Positions 33,173-43,392 of a stretch of DNA of 64,000 nucleotides are shown one piece after another. Location: the NCBI GenBank assembly GCA_963662175.1, contig OY759217.1, positions 5,830,562 through 5,894,561 on the forward strand, in the 5' to 3' direction. The notes below the pieces were generated by a model. That model was not told the origin of the DNA, searched no databases, and saw only the letters and a list, made by a program, of their open reading frames with translations. Made by a program: the position numbers and the translations under genes. The DNA is from Aradus depressus. Its lineage: Eukaryota; Arthropoda; Insecta; Hemiptera; Aradidae. Within the stretch, counting starts at the first letter, position 1; every line of letters starts with the position of its first letter.

Positions 33173-33530
33173 CAGACCTGGGCATTAGTCAGATACATTA
33201 TCTTTTAAATAATGAATAAGATAGTATCTTGCTAGATACGTATCTCACAAGATAACGTTATCTTGCCAGATAGTATTTGGTTCATGAAAAGATACTTTAT
33301 TCAAGATACTTGGTTTTCTTGACATTCATCAGATACATTATCTCGTTATCTGAAAGATTGTTATTCAAGAACCACTCATTATTCAAAAGATAATCAGATA
33401 ACCAATACAAATAGCTCACGTTACCAACCCGAGGGTTGCGGGTTTGAATCCCACCAGTAATATCAACTTATTTTACAAATAGCTCACATTACGAACCCGA
33501 TGGTTGCGACGGGATACTCTGAGTGTAGTA

Positions 33531-34344
33531 TCATCTACATTGGAGTATTCGAGGCTATAGCAAGGTAAGCCGCTGCTGGGTGGTGGCATTGAAGCGGCGA
33601 CGCGTGATCCTTGTGCAATCCCAGAGAGCAGCCCTTTGAAGGGTTACATAGGTCTATCGTACTGTCTCTACGGCTGCGCTACGGGTGCTGGCAGGAGCGC
33701 CGCCTTTAGTCTTGGTCTTGGACGGGGTGGTCGCCTTTACTTCAGTAGACAGTAGTTTTGCCTTTAGGAGCAGATATAGATGAGCCCTTACGTCTATTAG
33801 CTCTGGAAAAAGAGATTCACGTTAATTATTTGTTTAAATTTTTTAATGATTAATAAAATTGTTAGGCTCTAATTTCCAAGACGATATCGCGATAGGTGCC
33901 GTGGGCTCCACCGGAGGTCGGCCACCCCCCAAAGAAAGTAATATGAACCTATTTTATACACAGCTCACTTTGCAAACAATGGTAATCATACTAGTTTTTG
34001 AATCTAGCCTTTCTCTAATCCCTTACATTTCCCGGGAAAGTTACGAATTTTCTAGCTTTTACCAACATTTACTATGGAATAATGAATATTATTCTTTTAC
34101 AAGGTAAAATATCATCGAAATGATATGAAGAATAGAATCTGTACAATAATAATATAAAACTTCCCCTAGATTTTGTTTTCACCGATTCAAACATTAGAGG
34201 GATGACCCTTCGCTACTGAGTCACCACGTACATGCAAACATTAAATACATAGTTTAAAATGGTTCTGAGTTGAGTGACCAACTTAGTTCACACAAAATCT
34301 AAATTTAGGCTATGTCGTACCCGAGTTACTTGAGTTAGTTAATG
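33531..34344. other. Unassigned interior of the hAT-like element
   Basis: No gene is recognised. A GC-rich block at 33550-33800 contrasts with its surroundings. CACCGGAGGTCGGCCACC at 33909 is shared with 25514. Confidence 0.35.
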
Positions 34345-34647
34345 AAGCTCAAGTTCGGGCATTAACTTCTGGGTCATATCGCCTACTACCGAGAGCTCTT
34401 TTCATCACTCAGGTGGACATGAGCCCGACTGTACAATGAGAGTCCTAAATTTTGCCTGGTAGCAGTCTTTAGGGAGTTACCTGACATAGTAGAGGCTCGG
34501 CACCATCGCTAACGTCCCAACCGAAAAACGGCGAGCTTAAATTTATTTTACCTCCTGGATAAAATAAACCAAAGGCCTCGGTCGGGTTTCGAATCCACCA
34601 TCTTGAGTTCAGTAAGCACGCATACCACGGAGCTACCGGTGCCCTCG
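34345..34647 (-). mobile_element. SINE family 1, minus strand
   Basis: The head at the right end (CACCGGTAGCTCCGTGGTAT on the minus strand) and the tail at the left (CATATCGCCTACTACCGAGA) align with the copy at 21546. The linker includes TTTATTTTACCTCCTGGATA. It is close to full length. Confidence 0.82.
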
Positions 34648-35448
34648 AAAATACTTCATCAAAAATAGAAAAAGAGATTATGGCAGGGATGAGTGATTGT
34701 GTTTCTTCAATCATTGTGTGATTATACACGCCAGCACGATTACACAATTTGAAAGGTAAGTTATAATTAATTTATAAGAAGTTCCTGCCCAACTCCATGT
34801 AGGTTGAGGCAGCGATGGATTTTAAGCTATTTGTGGAATAAAATAAAATGATAGATAAAAAAAACTTTTTTAACACTTATATTGTTTAATTCCACAAACA
34901 TATACTGATACCAACTCTCTTCCCGTGACATTCTCGCACGAGCCGAGAACCACTATAAAACTTCCCAATTTAATATGATTGGCCCATGATAGTAATTCAC
35001 CTTTAAGCTACTAGGTGGAACTACCATCACGCCACTGTCCCCAAACCTTTTAGGCCTCTGGCGAGCGCGGGCGCGGTCCGGGGCTGTTGAGCGGTTGGGA
35101 ATCCGTGCTAGAGGGCCCCTAGGGTCAGCTGACGCCTGACCCTACCCCTGATCGGCTCCCGCTCCCTCAGCAGCTCTAGATTAAGGGGCCGCTAGTCGGA
35201 ACTTTTGATACCATTGGTCCAACTAGTGTGCCCTGCCCAGCTCGCTCTGGGTTCGACATATATCCAAGAAAAACAGAAGCAGAGTGCAGAGGACAAGCCA
35301 GTTGAAGTAAACCAGTCTCCAATCCATCCTATCCAGCTGTGAAGCCAAGGGGAGTCATCTCCACATCCCCCCACGCCTTCCGGGTTATTTTTGGGCGGCC
35401 GGCTCTGCTGGCCAGTACATCACCCTACATCCCCCTCCGACATCATTT

Positions 35449-35466
35449 TGGCGCCCAACGTGGGGC
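35449..35466 (+). promoter_or_regulatory. Primer-binding site of the LTR element
   Basis: TGGCGCCCAACGTGGGGC begins with the TGG complementary to a tRNA 3' CCA and lies three bases downstream of the 5' LTR end. I did not assign the tRNA. Confidence 0.85.
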
Positions 35467-35496
35467 ACGGAACAGCGTGATCACCCGGCACTGGAT

Positions 35497-36882
35497 ATGA
35501 CTCGACGGAGACCCCGAGCTTCCCCCAGCCACGAAGGCAGTCCCAACTCTGCTGCGGGACCGACTACGGCACAGGCCGCACTGGCCCTTCCCTGTCCATG
35601 TGGGGAGTACGGTTTTAAACATCCGTACCTACTCCACCAGGCTGTTGATTCAGCTCAGACCACCGCTACAATCGTGGCAAGCACAGTGAAGGCTCTGAAG
35701 ACCCCAGAAAAACTGCCTCCAACATTCGCTGGGGATCACGTGGAGGAGACAGAAACGTTTCTCAGAGAAGCCCGAGAGTATTTGGAACAAATGGACGAGG
35801 CTACATCCGAATGGACCCGGCGGACTATCACCATGCTCCGAGGGTCTGCGGCCGAGTGGGCTCGTCAGTTTGCATTCGAACCGCCAGACTTTTCAATATT
35901 CTCCGAACAGTTCAAGGCCACGTTTGATGACGATTGTCGACGAGGAGAACTACTCTACATCGTGCAACAACGAACAATGAGAACCGAGGAAACAGTGGCC
36001 GAGTTTTTAGAGCATGTCCGGCCTATACGTAGATTCCTTCGACCTATGCCAGAAGCATTCATCGTTGGTGTAATAACTCCTCAGCTGACCCCGGAGTTCC
36101 ACAAGAAGGCTAGAAAAGTCAATGCACGGAGTTTCGCCGAGCTACTCACTTTGGACGGAAGAAACCCTCGACTTCTCCCAACTGTAAGTGTGGCCACGAG
36201 ACGACAGCCCGAACAAAGATGCAGGGACCCCATAAAGTCGGATCAGCCCAGAATAGATCCCAACGGACAGAGGCGTTGTTGGTACTGTCCCGGGTACCAC
36301 CGAAATAAGGACTGCCCCGATCGACCAGACCGCCCGACGAGGACCCCGCAATCAAAAGGCCAAAAAGCGGTTCTGTTTAACCTCCGAACACGGAGCAACG
36401 CCGAGGTTGGCTTCAGCCCTAGCCAGGTCTTGTTCGGCCATCGTCTACAGAGACCAGGCGAATGGCGGTTTCAGCGGCCAAAGGGGACCGCGATCCAGAA
36501 GGTGGGGCGGTGTAACCAGGCCGGTTACCTGAATAGCAGGAGAGCGAAGGCGTTTCCCAAGAGGAGTGTCCGCAAGGTAGGCGACCGAGTCCTGGTGAAA
36601 AATATGGCTCAAGGCAGGACGTTCCAACCCAAGTGGCTGGGACCCTACATCGTAACGGAGGACCTCGGTAGCGGCGTTTTCAACGTTCGGTATGGGGAAG
36701 CGGAGTTGAAGGTTCACTCGTCGCTACTAAAACCCGCCGCCGACTGGAGACCCACTACATCTACCGAACCTGATCCTGACTTCCGGCCCAGAGGGAATCC
36801 TCGTGCCGTGGGACGACGCCGGCGGAACTTGCCGGGTCATTCCCAGCCAGACACAGAGCATCCAGGTGAGCAGCCACCGTGA
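35497..36882 (+). CDS. Gag fused in frame to integrase C-terminus, non-autonomous LTR element
   Basis: This 461-codon ORF is intact. Residues 1-90 are a variable N-terminus, and 70-230 a retrotransposon Gag (capsid) domain (PPTFAGDHVEETETFLRE, WTRRTITMLRGSAAEWARQF, FKATFDDDCRRGELLYIV). A zinc knuckle follows (CWYCPGYHRNKDC). Shortly after it, at about residue 300, the sequence jumps to the far C-terminal region of gypsy Pol: GFSPSQVLFGHRLQRPGEW, then KVGDRVLVKNMAQGRTF and KWLGPYIVTEDLGSGVFNVR (the integrase C-terminal SH3-like/GPY-type region). Everything between is deleted, with the frame kept. The fusion is probably a structural protein for RNA packaging; whether the integrase tail still functions is unknown. 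Confidence 0.88.
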   Translation: MTRRRPRASPSHEGSPNSAAGPTTAQAALALPCPCGEYGFKHPYLLHQAVDSAQTTATIVASTVKALKTPEKLPPTFAGDHVEETETFLREAREYLEQMDEATSEWTRRTITMLRGSAAEWARQFAFEPPDFSIFSEQFKATFDDDCRRGELLYIVQQRTMRTEETVAEFLEHVRPIRRFLRPMPEAFIVGVITPQLTPEFHKKARKVNARSFAELLTLDGRNPRLLPTVSVATRRQPEQRCRDPIKSDQPRIDPNGQRRCWYCPGYHRNKDCPDRPDRPTRTPQSKGQKAVLFNLRTRSNAEVGFSPSQVLFGHRLQRPGEWRFQRPKGTAIQKVGRCNQAGYLNSRRAKAFPKRSVRKVGDRVLVKNMAQGRTFQPKWLGPYIVTEDLGSGVFNVRYGEAELKVHSSLLKPAADWRPTTSTEPDPDFRPRGNPRAVGRRRRNLPGHSQPDTEHPGEQPP

Positions 36883-37037
36883 ACCATGCCGACTGACCGG
36901 ACGGACATCTTTACCTTGTTTTGTTTTGTGTTTGGGTTTATTCTTGTTTATACTATTGTGTTTCAATTTTTTTTTAAATAAATGAGGTGCTTGTCCCCCA
37001 GTACCTGCTCCTGCCGGCCGTGCGAGAATAGTCAACC

Positions 37038-37051
37038 GGGGTGGGGGAAAT
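37038..37051 (+). promoter_or_regulatory. Polypurine tract of the LTR element
   Basis: GGGGTGGGGGAAAT immediately precedes the 3' LTR (TGATACC at 37052), the expected plus-strand primer position. Confidence 0.8.
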
Positions 37052-37602
37052 TGATACCAACTCTCTTCCCGTGACATTCTCGCACGAGCCGAGAACCACT
37101 ATAAAAACTTCCCAATTTAATATGATTGGCCCATGATAGTAATTCACCTTTAAGCTACTAGGTGGAACTACCATCACGCCACTGTCCCCAAACCTTTTAG
37201 GCCCCTGGCGAGCGCGGGTGCGGTCCGGGGCTGTTGAGCGGTTGGGAATCCGTGCTAGAGGGTCCCTAGGGTCAGCTGACGCCTGACCCTACCCCTGATC
37301 GGCTCCCGCTCCCTCAGCAGCTCTGGATTAAGGGGCCGCTAGTCGGAACTTTTGATACCATTGGTCCAACTAGTGTGCCCTGCCCAGCACGCTCTGGGTT
37401 CGACATATATCCAAGAAAAACAGAAGCAGAGTGCAGAGGACAAGCCAGTTGAAGTAAACCAGTCTCCAATCCATCCTATCCAGCTGTGAAGCCAAGGGGA
37501 GTCATCTCCACATCCCCCCACGCCTTCCGGGTTATTTTTGGGCGGCCGGCTCTGCTGGCCAGTACATCACCCTACATCCCCCTCCGACATCAATACTTAA
37601 AT

Positions 37603-37636
37603 GTGTACCGGTTTCGACTTATGCCATCGTCAGCAC
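37603..37636 (-). ncRNA. Hammerhead-like motif in left pLTR of Penelope-like element
   Basis: On the minus strand this is the same motif as at 38450-38483 with a few changes: a CTGACGA core, a short stem with a 4-base loop, then GAAA and CCGGTACAC. It has drifted (AUAAG in the stem II loop region). See the better-preserved copies at 57176-57209 and 57613-57646. Confidence 0.45.
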
Positions 37637-37897
37637 AATGTTCAACAATAATTGAGATATTTGCCAGGCATACATATTTATATTAACCTAAGAGTACCTG
37701 AGGTGAAAGGGTCCCCTCCTCTGGTAAAACCAGGGGGGTGGAAGTCTATATTCTAACTGTAATATCTAACTGTGCACTTGTTTAAAAACCAAGAAAATAC
37801 AATTAAAACTAAAAACTAACATTACAAGAAAACAATATAACAAATGTACAATATATAGCTATGTAGGAAGTTATTTAACCTAGATAAATGTCATGGA

Positions 37898-37996
37898 GGT
37901 TAGGTTAGTATAAACTAAGGGCCTCGGTCGGGTTACGAACCCACGTTCTTGAGCTCAGAAGTCAAGCACGCATACCACTGAGCTACCGGCGCCCTC
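37898..37996 (-). mobile_element. SINE family 1, head only
   Basis: Only the tRNA-like head remains (GGCGCCGGTAGCTCAGTGGT on the minus strand). The flanking 13-bp direct repeats TAAATGTCATGGA (37885-37897 and 37997-38009) show a genuine insertion of a short copy into the Penelope-like element. Confidence 0.85.
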
Positions 37997-38004
37997 TAAA
38001 TGTC

Positions 38005-38373
38005 ATGGATATTTGTTATCTGAAAGGGATTAGCAAAGTAGAAAATTTGAAGTGTGTCTGGTCGTTTAAACAATTCCCATTTTTTCGAGTCCTATTAATT
38101 TCTTGCTGTTCTAGAGAATCTAATGGTCTACCTTTTTCACGGAAACAATTTAACAAAATTAGATTAACTCTAACAAAGAGGGAGTTTGGGTTAGTTTACC
38201 TTATTACGGGCATATTTCTGAACAAATTAGCAACACGATCAAGAAAGAGGGTTTCAAAGTAGGGTTTAGAACTATCAACACGATTAATCAACATTTAAAA
38301 CAAGACAAAGGACAAAATAAAAGTAGAGGACCGGAGTGGTGTTTACCAACTCAAATGTGAAACGTGCAGTTGG
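38005..38373 (+). pseudogene. Penelope-like RT-endonuclease junction fragment
   Basis: Two broken frames run here. The first (to 38262) ends LATRSRKRVSK. After a short frame change, sequence reading INQHLKQDKGQN and, from 38335, SGVYQLKCETCSW matches the start of the GIY-YIG endonuclease of Penelope-like elements (SGVY, then a Cys pair). It is cut off by the right pLTR. Confidence 0.55.
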
Positions 38374-38449
38374 ACCCTTTCACCTCAGGTACTCTTAGGT
38401 TACTATAAATATGTATGCCTGGCAAATATCTCAATTATTGTTGAACATT

Positions 38450-38483
38450 GTGCTGACGATGGCATAAACCGAAATCGGTACAC
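38450..38483 (+). ncRNA. Hammerhead-ribozyme-like motif in right pLTR
   Basis: GTG-CTGACGA-TGGCATAAACC-GAAA-TCGG-TACAC has the order of a minimal hammerhead: stem I strand GTG pairing with terminal CAC, core CUGANGA, stem II, GAAA, and a very short stem III around a CCGG-like palindrome (here TCGG) before the UA/C cleavage region. There is one extra U after the core, and stem II is weakened in this copy. Hammerheads of this minimal kind are reported in Penelope-like pLTRs. Confidence 0.45.
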
Positions 38484-38949
38484 ATTTAAGTATATGTTTG
38501 TGGAATTAGACAATATAAGTGTTCAAAAAAGTGTTTTTATCTATCATTTTATTCATTAATATTTCCACTATATCAACACAGAACGCAAAAAATGTATTCG
38601 GATATTTGTAGAATAACCTGCCCTCCCGTTCAAAATTGCCACCAAAAGAAATTAATCTTAATCTAAGCTTAAACAAAAAAACGGCTGGACCGAGTTAGAT
38701 AAAATTTCTTTCAGATCAGTTTTATGTCGATACGCTTCGATTGGCACCAAAGCGGAGTCGATATCATCTTTTCATTCGCGAAATATCGTGCAGGAAAGAT
38801 TGACCACGCACATACGTACACACACACAAACATACTTCTTTCCAAAAAAGTCTAAAAATACTGTAATGACCTCAAAACATAAAAATATTATGAATATTTT
38901 TATTTCGATTTTTGGACCCATTACAATAACTTGCCTATATGCTGGGAAG

Positions 38950-39345
38950 TTAACCAAATAACATGATATTACGAGTCGGGACTCGAACCCGCAACCCTCG
39001 GGTTGGAAACTTGAACTATTTTAAAATAAGTTAATATTACAGGTCGGGACCCGAAACCGCAACCCTCGGGTTGCTAACGTAGGTAATTTGTAAAATAAGT
39101 TGATATTACTGGTCGGGACTCGAACCCGCAACCCTCGGTTTGTTAACGTAGGTAATTTGTAAAATAAGTTGATATTACTGATCGGGACCCAAACCCGCAA
39201 CCTTCGGTTTGTTAACGTAAGTAATTTGTAAAATAAGTTGATATTACTGGTCGGGACTCGAACCCGCAACCCTCGGGTTGCTAAAGTAGGTTATTTGTAA
39301 AATAAGTTAATATTACGGTTCGGGATTCGAACCCGCAACCCTGAG
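38950..39345 (-). repeat. tRNA-like ~75-bp minisatellite, five units
   Basis: Each unit contains GTCGGGACTCGAACCCGCAA followed by CCCTCGGGTTGCTAACGTAG and AAAATAAGTTGATATTAC. On the minus strand the first part is a B-box-like GGTTCGAGTCCCGAC, so the unit derives from the 3' half of a tRNA or tRNA-derived SINE. Two degenerate units lie in the opposite orientation at 33415-33520, near the other end of the hAT-like element. Confidence 0.8.
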
Positions 39346-39678
39346 ACAGACCTGGGCGAAAAGTATCTTAAATACTATCTCAGTTATTATCCGAATGATA
39401 ACCAAGATATCTTGAGTAACAAGAAACGTTAGTCAAGATACTTTCGTTATTCAAGTATCTTAATGTGTGACGTAGGTTATCTTGGAAGATAATGTATCTT
39501 AAAGATAACGTATCTTGTAAGATAGTATTTGGTAAGATAACGTATCTTGCAAGATAACGTGCCAGATTAGTTGAATAACGAAAGTATCTTGAATAATGTA
39601 TCTTGTTATTCTAGATAACTTGGTTATCTTTCAGATAGTATCTGAGAAAGTATTTAAGATACTTTTTGCCCAGGTCTG

Positions 39679-40275
39679 TTTCTGGGTCTCTGAAATGTCG
39701 AATTTCGGGTTGAGATTGACATTGGTACAGGTAAAACTTGCCATAGGTTGTTGACCATAGGTTGGTTTTGTTTGACGGCTACGTGATCTCGTTTGATAAG
39801 AATTGTTAAAGGGACCTGGGGTAGTGAACTTGTGTGTATTTTGCTGACGCGCTTGGAATGTGTCTACAGAAGTCTGATATCTGTTGACTGGGACTTGATA
39901 GTTATTTGTCTGTGTCGAGGTCGCCTGTCAAGGGCGTTGCAGATTATTTTGAATGAAATGTTTTTGAAAAGGTTTTGCAAATTGTGTATCATTTGTGATA
40001 ATGTTCAGTGCTTCTTCTAGAGTTTGTGGGTTACGGGTTTTCAGAAAGTTACCTATCGGTTCTCTCGCACCACGAAGTAAAACTCTAAGCGCTAATTTTC
40101 TGGCAAAATCTATTAATATCTCGGATTCTGGGAGGTGATTTTTAAAATAGGAAACTAGTAGATTCAGAAGTTTCTGAAGAAATCGAAATGAGTTTCTGAA
40201 CCATTTTGCTTTTGTTCAGCTAATTCGATTTGTAACGTGAAGTAGTCACGTCTGTCCTTATATATCCGTTCAATA
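39679..40275 (-). pseudogene. Ty3/gypsy gag, N-terminal and central part
   Basis: On the minus strand the frames carry KDRRDYFTLQIELAEQKQ and then SYFKNHLPESEILIDFARKL and RVLLRGAREPIGNFLKTRN, typical of the central region of gypsy Gag proteins. An Asn/Gln-rich C-terminal linker follows to the hAT-like insertion at 39686. There are frameshifts near 40165 and elsewhere. It continues at 33172-32040 on the far side of the insertion. The N-terminus is truncated near 40275. Confidence 0.7.
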
Positions 40276-40412
40276 GAGTTTCAATATATTTTCACGTTTC
40301 AATATATTTTGACCATTTTCGGGATGGTGTCTGTCTGTGTCTGTGAGTGTATATGAGTAGAAGGGAAATGGGGACTCTGGACCAGTTGCTCCACATGACC
40401 TTTGACCCCACG

Positions 40413-40426
40413 GGGTCACGTGACCC
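40413..40426. promoter_or_regulatory. Perfect 14-bp palindrome with CACGTG core, left end
   Basis: GGGTCACGTGACCC lies about 60 bases inside the left end and is repeated exactly at 51819-51832 inside the right end. Such a palindrome suits a bHLH-type E-box or an element-encoded protein; binding is not shown. Confidence 0.45.
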
Positions 40427-40999
40427 ATCACCCCCCACCACCAACACTCCCCCACCCTCCCTAGCTCCGAATCACCCACCACCGTACATCCCCAGCTCAA
40501 TAAGTTTCCGCTCTCCCTCTAAACCTCAATAAGTTTCCGCTCTCCCTCTAAACCTCAATAAGCGCCCCCCCCCCCTAATTTTTTCATCTCAAATTTTGTC
40601 CTTTGAATCACTACCAATCTACTTCCCCATCTAAATAAGTTTCCGCTCTCACTCTAAACCTCAATAAGTTTCCGCTCTTCCTCTAAACCTCAATAAGTTC
40701 CCCTCCCCCTCTAAACCTCAATAAGTTTCCGCTCTTCCTCTAAACCTCTATAAGTTTCCGCACTCCCTCTAAACCCTGCTTTACATTTTTATCTCACCCC
40801 TCGCCTGTGCCCCTATATTTTTTTTTAATTAGCCCACTAGTAACAATTTTTATATTTTTAAAGACTGATTTCGTGACCTTGAACTGGCACTTTCGTGATC
40901 TAACATGTCGAACCCTGCATTCGTGTAGCCTACCATATCATGTCCTAGCATGATCATCATCATCATTGTATTCAGTATTATTTTAAACTGAAGTATAAT

Positions 41000-41345
41000 G
41001 ATGGAATAATCGCCTACCTACAATTTTGAGCATGCCGTCCTTCGGTGCCTTGAAAAGTATTGCATTTAAAAATATAACTCAAAGCTCGTCATATTGAGTA
41101 TGTTGTCCGATTGGAGTAATATGATGGAAAAATGGCCTACCTACACTTTTGAGCATGCCGTCCTTCGGTGCCTTGAAAAGTATTGCATTTAAAAATATAA
41201 TTCAAAGCTCGTCATATTGAGTATGTTGTCCGATTGGAGTAATATGATGGAAAAATCGCCTACCTACACTTTTGAGCATGCCGTCCTTCGGTGCCTTGAA
41301 AAGTATTGCATTTAAAAATATAATTCAAAGCTCGTCATATTCAGT
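41000..41345. repeat. Internal ~120-bp minisatellite of the left arm
   Basis: Three units contain ATGATGGAAAAATCGCCTAC, GAGCATGCCGTCCTTCGGTG and CAAAGCTCGTCATATTGAGT. Copy A has about one and a half (10640-10760) and the right arm about two (51120-51400), so the number varies between arms. Confidence 0.9.
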
Positions 41346-43083
41346 ATTATTTTAAACTGGAGTAATATGATGGATAAAAAAAAGCATTTATCTTCAATTC
41401 CGAGCACGCTGTCCTTTGGTGTTATTTGTGAATTCTTGTTTTTTTTATTTCAACAATCATTTATTAGTAATTTTGCGTTTTCTCCAATCTGAAGACATCC
41501 TAGACCTTGAAATGGTTTTTGCATGCATTATACATGTTCAAACATGTCGAGACCTGTTGTTGCAGGCATACTTCACCAATTTTTATTTCATGATTTAATC
41601 TTACATCCCCACGTCAATTAACACATCCAATGTGCTTCCCCATCTCAATACCCCCGCTCTCCCTCCGATTCACTACTCTCTATCTTCAGTATAGCGGCGT
41701 AGCCAATCCATCTCAATTTTCTCACTTATACTTCCCCACCTAATTCTCCCTTTAAACCTTTTACTCAGACACTCTCTCTAGATCGTCTGACATTTTCATC
41801 ATAACCCGGTCAACCCATACATAAACCTACATTCTACGTCCATTAGCCTTTCCCTCTGAGTCAGTCAAACTTACCCACCTCAAATCACCTTCAATGCACA
41901 TACCCACATCAATTATTCTAAAACATAATCTTTAATTATAATAGTTCTACTTCCTGAGACCTATTAGACTTCTTCCAACCGGCAGAGACTTTGCAACCCA
42001 CACCTAATCCTCAGGTCTTTCTCCTAATTTTTATGACTCACTTCTACTTCCCCACATCAATCGTCTAATTGTTTTTTCTCAACTTGTCCTTACCAATTTT
42101 CTGTTCTCTACTTCTAAAACCTTTTACTCATACATACCCGCGGAGTAATCTTTAGATCTAGATGTACCTTTCCATGGATACATTCTTAGGCTAACATGCA
42201 GTATATTCAACTTACGTTATGTTACATACTACTTCTCATCTCCAGCACTTAACTTACTTAGCACCTCTACTGTATTCCAATCCTCGTTTATAGCGGTCAA
42301 AACAATTTATTTTTCCTTCCACCAACCGTCCTCTACTGTAATTGCTCTCCTAACCTTCTCAAACCCCCGCACAATTCTGACAACGACCAATCCATCCCAA
42401 TATTCTGCTCTCCACTTCTACTTCCCCAACATCATATCAAGTTAGAACCCTACAAGTGTAGACTACTGCCCCGTCAACATTTCTTTCTCATTCAAACCAC
42501 TTCTATCCCACCTCTCACTCAGACATACCTGTACACTTGCATCACATGCAGAAAATCAAATTTAAATGCTTCTCCCTACCTAAACCGCCAGGTCAACACC
42601 CCCACAGTTCTCGTCGATATTTAGATTCGCATTTCCAATATTACTTTACCATCACTATTTTTACGACTAATAACCTACAATCTAGCAGGAACTTAAATCA
42701 TCCCCCTGCACAACACTACTCCGGATATATTCAGAACCCACTCCCACACATCTGAGCACTAATAGAACTCTAACCTAGGACCCCTGCTGTGTAGGCTCAC
42801 TCACATTGGTACCTGTCAACCCATCTTTATAACTGCAAAAGCCGGGGGTAATTTCATATTCAAGTATTTTTCCTAAGATTTCATACTGATGAAGGCTCTA
42901 GACCCCTTCATCACCAACGAGATCAGTTAAAGAACTATTTTATAACACAGCCCCAACGTACATATAAGGTGTGTCCAATACAATAGGAACTCTTCTTATA
43001 TAGCTATCCTAAGAAGAAGTCATTGAAAACTTTACCCACTGAGCCGGATAATTATTTATAGTAGAGATACTAATATTTTTTGA

Positions 43084-43392
43084 ATGGGTAGGCGGCCTTG
43101 TGTAACATTTCATTATCAGAGATTAACTGCGATGTACTTTTCTACAAATCAGAGACTATGCAGAGACAATAGAATCCTTCCGAGAGATCCAATATATCGT
43201 CACGACACAACACTTCACAAAAATACGGAATTGTTCACCTATCCCTATAAACATCACTCAACTGCAACTTCCCCAAATCTAAAAAACTTAGAAGTCGCTC
43301 GGACACATTTTAAAAACCCCACCACTCTTCTATATACTTCCTCAGCTAAATTATTTCCCTGGTTCCCCTCTATAGTATATCTTAAACTCTAA
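43084..43392 (+). CDS. Conserved 102-codon ORF, left arm, unknown
   Basis: Second copy of the ORF at 12557; the third is at 49061-49369 minus. A few residue differences exist between copies and no stop has arisen. No domain is recognised. It may be chance. Confidence 0.2.
   Translation: MGRRPCVTFHYQRLTAMYFSTNQRLCRDNRILPRDPIYRHDTTLHKNTELFTYPYKHHSTATSPNLKNLEVARTHFKNPTTLLYTSSAKLFPWFPSIVYLKL

Larger units (their letters stand above)
34906..37592 (+). mobile_element. Short LTR retrotransposon (Ty3/gypsy-like, internally deleted)
   Basis: 5' LTR 34906-35445 and 3' LTR 37052-37592 (540 and 541 bp, nearly identical) begin TGATACCAAC and end CGACATCA. The target duplication ATAC is at 34902-34905 and 37593-37596. 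A primer-binding site starts three bases after the 5' LTR, a polypurine tract precedes the 3' LTR, and one long ORF lies between. GC-rich and well preserved, it is the most recent event in this stack; with no protease, RT or RNase H it needs a helper. Confidence 0.93.
34825..38615 (+). mobile_element. Penelope-like element relic with inverted pLTR ends, host of the LTR insertion
   Basis: Left part 34825-34905 plus 37597-37740, and right part 38375-38615, are inverted copies of each other and of the element at 57045-57695. Each end contains a hammerhead-like motif. Between them, on the plus strand, lies a coding remnant of the Penelope reverse transcriptase/endonuclease junction (38005-38373). 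The LTR retrotransposon 34906-37592 interrupts the left end with the 4-bp duplication ATAC, and the uninterrupted sequence is seen at about 57160-57180. Inverted pLTRs are known for Penelope-like elements. Confidence 0.7.
33173..39678. mobile_element. 6.5-kb hAT-like element with nested insertions
   Basis: Terminal inverted repeats CAGACCTGGGCA (left 33173; right end reads TGCCCAGGTCTG at 39667-39678) and an 8-bp target duplication TTTCTGGG (33165-33172 and 39679-39686) define it. Subterminal regions at both ends are full of AGATAACGTATCTT-like inverted motifs, followed inward by a tRNA-like ~75-bp repeat (two units left, five right). I found no transposase. The interior holds unassigned sequence, a SINE, a Penelope-like element and within that an LTR element. 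It is inserted in gypsy gag. Confidence 0.82.

Noticed and set aside
40270..40350. 5' end or LTR of the gypsy element next to the foldback
   Set aside because: No TG...CA ends, primer-binding site or match to the other side of the gypsy fragment could be seen.
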